The notes under the pieces: model-generated
What the model saw: only the letters and a program-made list of their open reading frames with translations
Database searches by the model: none
What the model was told of the DNA's origin: nothing
Position numbers and translations under genes: made by a program
Source of the DNA: Thermoanaerobacterales bacterium UBA4877
GTDB lineage: Bacteria > Bacillota > Thermoanaerobacteria > Thermoanaerobacterales > UBA4877
Reading direction: 5' to 3'
Assembly (NCBI GenBank): GCA_002399345.1
Contig: DHDL01000010.1
Coordinates: 1 to 27,154, forward strand
DNA: 27,154 nucleotides
Part shown: positions 22,443 through 27,154 of the stretch, piece by piece
Numbering within the stretch: the first letter of the stretch is position 1
Layout of the letters: every line of letters begins with the position of its first letter

Positions 22443-23338
22443 AGGCAGTTGTAATAGGCAGCATAAATATGGATTTTAACTCGACGGTTGATCATCTGCC
22501 GGTTAAAGGAGAGACCATAACCGCCGGCCGTTTTAAGGAAAGCCCCGGAGGCAAGGGGGCAAATCAGGCGGTGGCGCTGTCGCGACTAGGTGGTGATGTG
22601 ACGATGATAGGTGTGGTGGGCGGCGACGGCACAGGTAAATCTCTGATAGAGGTTTTGAAGGATGCAGGAATACCGGATGGAGGAATAAAGGTGGCGGACA
22701 CGGCTACAGGAAGCGCCTTTATAACTGTAGACAAGCAGGGCAGTAATACCATAGTTGTATATCCCGGAGCAAACTATCAGCTGGATATGGACTGGGTGGA
22801 GGGTTTTAAAGATGAGATAGCAGTGGCGGACTATGTGGTGGCGCAGATGGAGGTTCCTACACAAACGGTGGAGGAGAGTATTAAGCTGGCGCACGAACTG
22901 GGTACCAGGGTTATACTCAATCCGGCACCTGCCCGGCCGATAGCAGAGGGCATTTATCCCATGACGGACGTTATAGCGCCCAACGAGACGGAGCTTAAGA
23001 TTCTTACGGGCACGGAGGATATAAGGAAGGGAGCCGGATTGCTGATTGCCAAGGGGGTAAAATCAGTGGTGGTGACATTGGGAAGCCAAGGCTGCTACTA
23101 TACGGACGGAAAAGAAGAGATAACAGCCAAAGGTTTTAAGGTGGACGCTGTGGATTCTACCGCGGCGGGTGATGCCTTTATAGCCGGCCTGGCCTTTAAG
23201 CTGGGTATATGCGGTGTCCGGGAGGCCCTTGAGTTTGCCAATGCTGTTGGAGCTGTCACAGTGACAAAGCCGGGTGCGCAGGACTCCATTCCAACATATA
23301 AAGAAGTTCAGGAATTTTTAAGGAGGCGGAAGAAATGA
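22439..23338 (+). CDS. rbsK: Ribokinase
   Basis: 299 residues, PfkB-family sugar kinase that makes D-ribose 5-phosphate in the cytoplasm. N-terminal signature SPGGKGANQAVALSRLGG (35-52) binds the sugar; the C-terminal signature DSTAAGDAF (239-247) holds the anion hole and the catalytic base Asp245. NPAPA (161-165) and PNETE (181-185) are further ribokinase hallmarks. The start overlaps the rbsR stop and the stop overlaps rbsD as ATGA (23335-23338), so translation is coupled throughout. Confidence 0.95.
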   Translation: MKAVVIGSINMDFNSTVDHLPVKGETITAGRFKESPGGKGANQAVALSRLGGDVTMIGVVGGDGTGKSLIEVLKDAGIPDGGIKVADTATGSAFITVDKQGSNTIVVYPGANYQLDMDWVEGFKDEIAVADYVVAQMEVPTQTVEESIKLAHELGTRVILNPAPARPIAEGIYPMTDVIAPNETELKILTGTEDIRKGAGLLIAKGVKSVVVTLGSQGCYYTDGKEEITAKGFKVDAVDSTAAGDAFIAGLAFKLGICGVREALEFANAVGAVTVTKPGAQDSIPTYKEVQEFLRRRKK

Positions 23339-23730
23339 AAAAGACGGCGCTAATAAATTATAGATTATCCGGGGTTATTGCCGGGATGGGTCACACCGAC
23401 ACGATAGCTGTTGCAGACAGCGGCCTGCCGATACCTAGAGGGACGGAAAGGATAGACCTGGCCCTAACACGCGGCATACCGGGTTTTATAGATACGCTAA
23501 AGGTGATATTTACAGAGCTGGATGTTGAGGAAGCCGTCATAGCGTCGGAGATGAATGAAAAGAGCCCCGGTGTTTATAAAGAGGTAGTAAAGCTATTGGG
23601 TGATATACCGATAAAAGAGGTAAAGCATGAGCAGCTCAAGGATATGACTAAAGATTGTAAGGCAGTGGTGAGGACAGGCGAATATACATCATACTGTAAC
23701 ATTATATTGCGTTCGGGGGTGGTGTTTTAA
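23335..23730 (+). CDS. rbsD: D-ribose pyranase
   Basis: 131 residues, normal length. Interconverts beta-pyranose and beta-furanose forms of ribose so that ribokinase receives the furanose. The N-terminal GMGHTDTIAVADSGLPIP contains the catalytic His20 and Asp28 at the same positions as in E. coli RbsD, and the C-terminal RTGEYTSYCNIILRSGVVF carries the conserved Tyr and Asn. AAGGAGG lies just before ATG 23335. The stop is immediately followed by the rbsA start codon. Confidence 0.95.
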   Translation: MKKTALINYRLSGVIAGMGHTDTIAVADSGLPIPRGTERIDLALTRGIPGFIDTLKVIFTELDVEEAVIASEMNEKSPGVYKEVVKLLGDIPIKEVKHEQLKDMTKDCKAVVRTGEYTSYCNIILRSGVVF

Positions 23731-25224
23731 ATGCCGCTTCTTGAGATGAAGGGTATCAGTAAGGAGTTTCCCGGAGTCAAGGCCCTGGAAAACGTTGATC
23801 TTACGTTGGATAAGGGGGAGGTATTGGCACTACTGGGTGAAAACGGTGCAGGTAAATCTACCCTCATGAAGATTTTAAGTGGGATTTACGGCTTAGATGC
23901 AGGAGAGATACTGGTAGATGGGCAGAAGGCAGATATAAATAATGTAAGTGATGCTACCGATCTTGGCATCAGTATCATACATCAGGAGCTCAATCTCATA
24001 CCTGATCTTTGTGTATATGAGAACATATTTCTCGGAAGAGAAATCGTTAATCCCGTCACAAACCGTATCAACAAATCCGCACTCAAAGAGGAGAGCAAAA
24101 AGCTGCTCAAAGGGCTGGGAATGGATATCAATGTAAATGAGACAGTAAGAAACTTAAGCGTTGCCGAGCAGCAGATGGTTGAAATAGCCAAAGTGATCTC
24201 CATGGACTGCCAGATAATCATAATGGATGAACCAACGGATGCTTTGATGACAAATGAGGTGGACAGGCTGTTTGAGGTCATTAGGAATTTAAAAAGCGAG
24301 GACAAAGGAGTAATATTCATCAGTCATAAAATAGATGAGATAATGGAGATAGCGGACAGGGTAGAAGTGCTGCGGGATGGAGAGCTTATAGGCAGCAAAA
24401 AGACCGCTGAGACTGATGCCGATGATCTTATAAGCATGATGGTGGGAAGAGAGCTTAAGGAGAAATTCCCCAAGCTTAAGATGAAGCCGGGCAACATTGT
24501 CATGGAGGTCAAGGGGCTTAATGTACCCGGCATGCTCAAGGATATAAGTTTTAATTTGCGGCGGAGCGAGGTACTGGGGATTTCCGGATTGGTAGGAGCC
24601 GGTCGGACGGAGTTAGGTAAGACGCTTTTCGGTGTATACGGGCATACAGGTGAGGTTTTGATAGACGGCAGCCCGGTAAATGTTAAATCGCCGGGAGATG
24701 CCATAAAAGCGGGGATTGTTTACCTCACCGAGGACAGAAAAGAAGAAGGGCTTTTTTCGGATAAGAGTGTTGCCTACAACATGACATTGGCAAAACTCAA
24801 AGATTTTACCGGATGGATGGACAGGGTCAATAAGGATGAGGAAGAAGCCGAGGTAAAGGATTATGTCACAAAAATCAGGGTTAAAACACCCTCCATATCC
24901 CAGACGGTGGAGAACTTAAGCGGTGGCAATCAACAGAAGGTTCTGCTGGCCAAATGGCTTATGACCAATCCCAAGGTAATGATTTTAGACGAACCCACCC
25001 GCGGCATTGATGTGGGGGCTAAGGTGGAGATATACAATCTTATAAACCGTCTTAAAAAAGATGGTATAGCCGTCATCATGATTTCATCGGAACTGCCGGA
25101 GATATTAGGGATTAGCGACAGGATTATAGTTATGCATAGCGGCCGTATCACAGGTGAGCTGGAAGATAAGGATGCCACACAAGAAAAAATCATGCATTAT
25201 GCTGTTAACATACAGGGGGTGTGA
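23731..25224 (+). CDS. rbsA: Ribose ABC transporter ATP-binding protein (two nucleotide-binding domains)
   Basis: 497 residues, two fused ABC domains. First: Walker A GENGAGKST (36-44), LSVAEQQ signature (142-148), Walker B IIIMDEPTDAL (162-172), where the Asp in PTDAL agrees with my memory of E. coli RbsA. Second: degenerate Walker A GLVGAGRTE (286-294) with Arg for Lys, as usual in CUT2 sugar importers, LSGGNQQ signature (396-402) and MILDEPTRGIDVGAK (417-431). Cytoplasmic ATPase paired with RbsC. ATG 23731 directly follows the rbsD stop; GGGGGTGG is the likely ribosome binding site. Confidence 0.95.
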   Translation: MPLLEMKGISKEFPGVKALENVDLTLDKGEVLALLGENGAGKSTLMKILSGIYGLDAGEILVDGQKADINNVSDATDLGISIIHQELNLIPDLCVYENIFLGREIVNPVTNRINKSALKEESKKLLKGLGMDINVNETVRNLSVAEQQMVEIAKVISMDCQIIIMDEPTDALMTNEVDRLFEVIRNLKSEDKGVIFISHKIDEIMEIADRVEVLRDGELIGSKKTAETDADDLISMMVGRELKEKFPKLKMKPGNIVMEVKGLNVPGMLKDISFNLRRSEVLGISGLVGAGRTELGKTLFGVYGHTGEVLIDGSPVNVKSPGDAIKAGIVYLTEDRKEEGLFSDKSVAYNMTLAKLKDFTGWMDRVNKDEEEAEVKDYVTKIRVKTPSISQTVENLSGGNQQKVLLAKWLMTNPKVMILDEPTRGIDVGAKVEIYNLINRLKKDGIAVIMISSELPEILGISDRIIVMHSGRITGELEDKDATQEKIMHYAVNIQGV

Positions 25225-25227
25225 GCT

Positions 25228-26175
25228 TTGGAACAGGAACAGGTAAAAAACAGGAATTGGTCTGTGATTTTACGCGGGCTACAGTCCTTTATTGGACTTA
25301 TCATTTTATGCATTATAATCAGTCTGCTCTCGCCGCGTTTTCTGACAACCGCAAATATATTAAATGTGCTGAGACAGACATCGCTGAATGCCGTTATGGC
25401 GATAGGTATGACTTTTGTAATACTTACGGGAGGAATAGACCTTTCGGTGGGGTCGGTGCTGGCGTTCTCCGGTATGGTGGCCGCTGGGCTTTCTCATTCG
25501 GGCATGAATGCGGCTGGTGCTATCATCGTTGGTCTCATTATCGGTACGGTTTTAGGCTTTTTTAACGGCCTGGCCGTTACCAAGGGCAACGTTCCCCCAT
25601 TTATAGCAACCCTTGCCATGATGACCATGGCTAGGGGCGCCACACTGGTTTATTCCAACGGGCAGCCCAAGACGGGCCTGGGCGATGACTTTTTCTTTTT
25701 GGGTAATGGCAAGGTCATGGCAATACCTTTCCCAGCTGTTGTATTGATTATAGTGCTTATCATAGCTTATTACATACTAAGTCAGACGGCAACGGGCAGA
25801 TATGTCTATGCGACAGGCAGCAACGAAAAAGCAGCGGGGCTTTCCGGTATAAAGACGGAAAGGATAAAGATACTTGTCTATGCGGTATCGGGATTTTGCG
25901 CGGCAATGAGCGGCATGATTGTCACATCAATGCTTAACTCCGCTTCTCCTACCGCGGGATCAGGCGGCGAACTGGATGCTATTGCCGCCGTGGTGCTTGG
26001 TGGAACCAGTCTTTCCGGCGGACAGGGAAACGTGGGTGGGACCATAATAGGTGCTCTTATCATAGGTGTGCTTAATAACGGGCTCAACCTTTTAAATGTA
26101 TCCTCATATTACCAGCAGCTGATAAAGGGTGTTGTAATACTGGGAGCGGTGTTGATTGATCGTAAAAGAAGGTAG
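25228..26175 (+). CDS. rbsC: Ribose ABC transporter permease
   Basis: 315 residues, about 8-10 membrane helices. CUT2-family permease; [20 protein letters not shown] followed by LSVGSVLAF is the family signature, and [20 protein letters not shown] is the cytoplasmic loop that contacts the ATPase. Start is TTG 25228, preceded by GGGGGTGTG at 25215-25223, three bases after the rbsA stop. rbsB follows after 52 AT-rich bases that hold its own ribosome binding site but no clear promoter or hairpin. Confidence 0.95.
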   Translation: MEQEQVKNRNWSVILRGLQSFIGLIILCIIISLLSPRFLTTANILNVLRQTSLNAVMAIGMTFVILTGGIDLSVGSVLAFSGMVAAGLSHSGMNAAGAIIVGLIIGTVLGFFNGLAVTKGNVPPFIATLAMMTMARGATLVYSNGQPKTGLGDDFFFLGNGKVMAIPFPAVVLIIVLIIAYYILSQTATGRYVYATGSNEKAAGLSGIKTERIKILVYAVSGFCAAMSGMIVTSMLNSASPTAGSGGELDAIAAVVLGGTSLSGGQGNVGGTIIGALIIGVLNNGLNLLNVSSYYQQLIKGVVILGAVLIDRKRR

Positions 26176-26227
26176 AGATACCTTTTTATATAAAATAAAT
26201 TTATATATTAATAGGAGGGATAAGCTG

Positions 26228-27154
26228 ATGAAAAGATTGGTATCAACACTATTGATTTTGTTTCTTGCTTTGGGAGTAATGACAGGATGCGGTACAAGCC
26301 AGACACAGAATGAGCAGCCAAGTCAGGGACAGAAGACAGAAGAGAAAAAGATCGGCCTGGTAGTTTCCACACTGAATAACCCGTTTTTTGTCACTTTGAG
26401 GGATGGAGCCCAGAAGAAGGCCGATGAGCTGGGATATAAGCTGGTGGTATTGGACTCGCAGAATGATTCATCCAAGGAGCTTTCCAACGTACAGGACATA
26501 CTACAGCAAGGCATAAGCCTGCTTATGATTAATCCCGTGGACAGCGATGCGGTGGTCAATGCTGTAAAGCTAGCCAACGATGCAGACATGCCTGTTATAA
26601 CACTGGACAGGACTTCAAACGGCGGAGAGGTTGTGTCTCACATAGCCTCGGACAATGTTGCAGGCGGAAAGATGGCGGGTGAATATATTACAAAGCAGTT
26701 AAACAACAAAGGCAAAGTGGTACAGCTTGAAGGTATTCCGGGTTCATCTTCTACCAGAGATAGGGGCAAAGGTTTTAAAGAGGCCATAGACGATACGCAG
26801 CTTGATGTGGTGGCTTCCCAGACCGCTGAATTTGACAGAACCAAGGGAATGACTGTAATGGAAAATATACTGCAGGCACAGCCCGAGATAGACGCCATAT
26901 TCTCACAAAATGACGAAATGGCTTTGGGTGCGCTGCAGGCAGTTGAGACAGCAGGCAGGAAGGGTATAAAAATAGTTGGGTTTGATGCAACGGACGATGC
27001 CGTGAAAGCTGTGAAGGACGGCAGAATGGCCGCTACGATAGCTCAGCAACCTGAAAAGATAGGATCGATGGGCGTGGAGAATGCGGACAAGGTAATAAAA
27101 GGTGAGAAGATACCAGACAGCGTGCCGGTTGATCTGAAATTAGTAACAAAGTAA
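26228..27154 (+). CDS. rbsB: Ribose-binding lipoprotein
   Basis: 308 residues, complete; the stop codon is the last three bases of the window. Lipoprotein signal peptide with lipobox VMTGC (Cys21), then a short Gln/Ser/Glu linker and the periplasmic-binding fold: [20 protein letters not shown], with [19 protein letters not shown] and [13 protein letters not shown] forming the sugar pocket as in RbsB. It captures ribose outside the membrane and hands it to RbsC. ATG 26228 is chosen because GGAGGG lies at 26214-26219; the frame is open further upstream to 26156, but that part overlaps the end of rbsC. Confidence 0.95.
   Translation: MKRLVSTLLILFLALGVMTGCGTSQTQNEQPSQGQKTEEKKIGLVVSTLNNPFFVTLRDGAQKKADELGYKLVVLDSQNDSSKELSNVQDILQQGISLLMINPVDSDAVVNAVKLANDADMPVITLDRTSNGGEVVSHIASDNVAGGKMAGEYITKQLNNKGKVVQLEGIPGSSSTRDRGKGFKEAIDDTQLDVVASQTAEFDRTKGMTVMENILQAQPEIDAIFSQNDEMALGALQAVETAGRKGIKIVGFDATDDAVKAVKDGRMAATIAQQPEKIGSMGVENADKVIKGEKIPDSVPVDLKLVTK

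Larger units (their letters stand above)
748..25575. repeat. Dispersed 9-base odd palindrome GGCCWGGCC, 15 copies
   Basis: Copies start at 748, 908, 3914, 4551, 4612, 10201, 10644, 12838, 16141, 16154, 17882, 18863, 22362, 23186 and 25567. The word reads the same on both strands except for the central A/T. Thirteen copies lie inside genes on either strand, two form the arms of a terminator. In genes it is used in more than one frame: Gly-Leu-Ala nine times, also Gly-Gln-Ala, Ala-Trp-Pro, Trp-Pro-Gly and Leu-Ala-Arg-Pro. It contains CCWGG and two GGCC sites. Confidence 0.7.

Overview
The window reads as the chromosome of an endospore-forming Clostridia-type Firmicute. The grounds are strong AGGAGG-type ribosome binding sites, frequent ATA and AGG codons, TTG starts, a cotJABC spore-coat operon, a ytvI-type sporulation membrane gene and a Bacillus-order rbsRKDACB operon. 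I cannot name the species. Coding density is high, no gap between genes exceeds about 200 bases, and I see no tRNA, rRNA, CRISPR array, insertion sequence, prophage or integration site.

Layout, left to right. The 3' end of a DedA-family gene (1-261) converges on a YjeM-like amino acid transporter (minus strand). Divergent from that is a zinc-uptake operon, znuA-znuC-znuB-zur, with a good promoter and a palindromic candidate Zur operator. A long-form urocanate hydratase gene (hutU) follows with no visible terminator between. Next come an L-fuculose-phosphate-type aldolase gene (fucA) and, converging on it, gltX (minus). From 9466 to 14020 lies a region with sporulation character: ytvI, a PAP2 phosphatase (minus), cotJA-cotJB-cotJC, a lipoprotein of unknown function and a LysM/ferritin-like fusion protein. 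Then follow an OPT-family peptide transporter, an ABC-class ATPase of unknown function next to queG (epoxyqueuosine reductase), a DUF819 membrane protein, an RDD membrane protein and a PaaI-type thioesterase. The window ends with the complete ribose operon rbsR-K-D-A-C-B, whose last stop codon is the last base triplet of the window.

How the genes work together. ZnuABC imports zinc, and the Fur-family regulator encoded in the same operon very probably represses it when zinc is plentiful. CotJA/B/C are spore-coat components, CotJC being a manganese-catalase homologue; the adjacent LysM-ferritin protein looks like a second metal-binding protein that could be anchored in the spore envelope. RbsACB imports ribose, RbsD interconverts its ring forms, RbsK phosphorylates it, and RbsR probably controls the operon through a block of three evenly spaced AACGTT cores just after the promoter.

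The least ordinary signals are: (1) a 9-base odd palindrome, GGCCWGGCC, present 15 times in 27 kb in several reading frames and, once, as both arms of a terminator; (2) the LysM/ferritin fusion beside cotJ; (3) a stable hairpin after cotJC whose right arm contains the ribosome binding site of the next gene; (4) an internal duplication in the unknown lipoprotein. I see no clearly new multi-gene system; most of the window is recognisable housekeeping, transport and sporulation genes.
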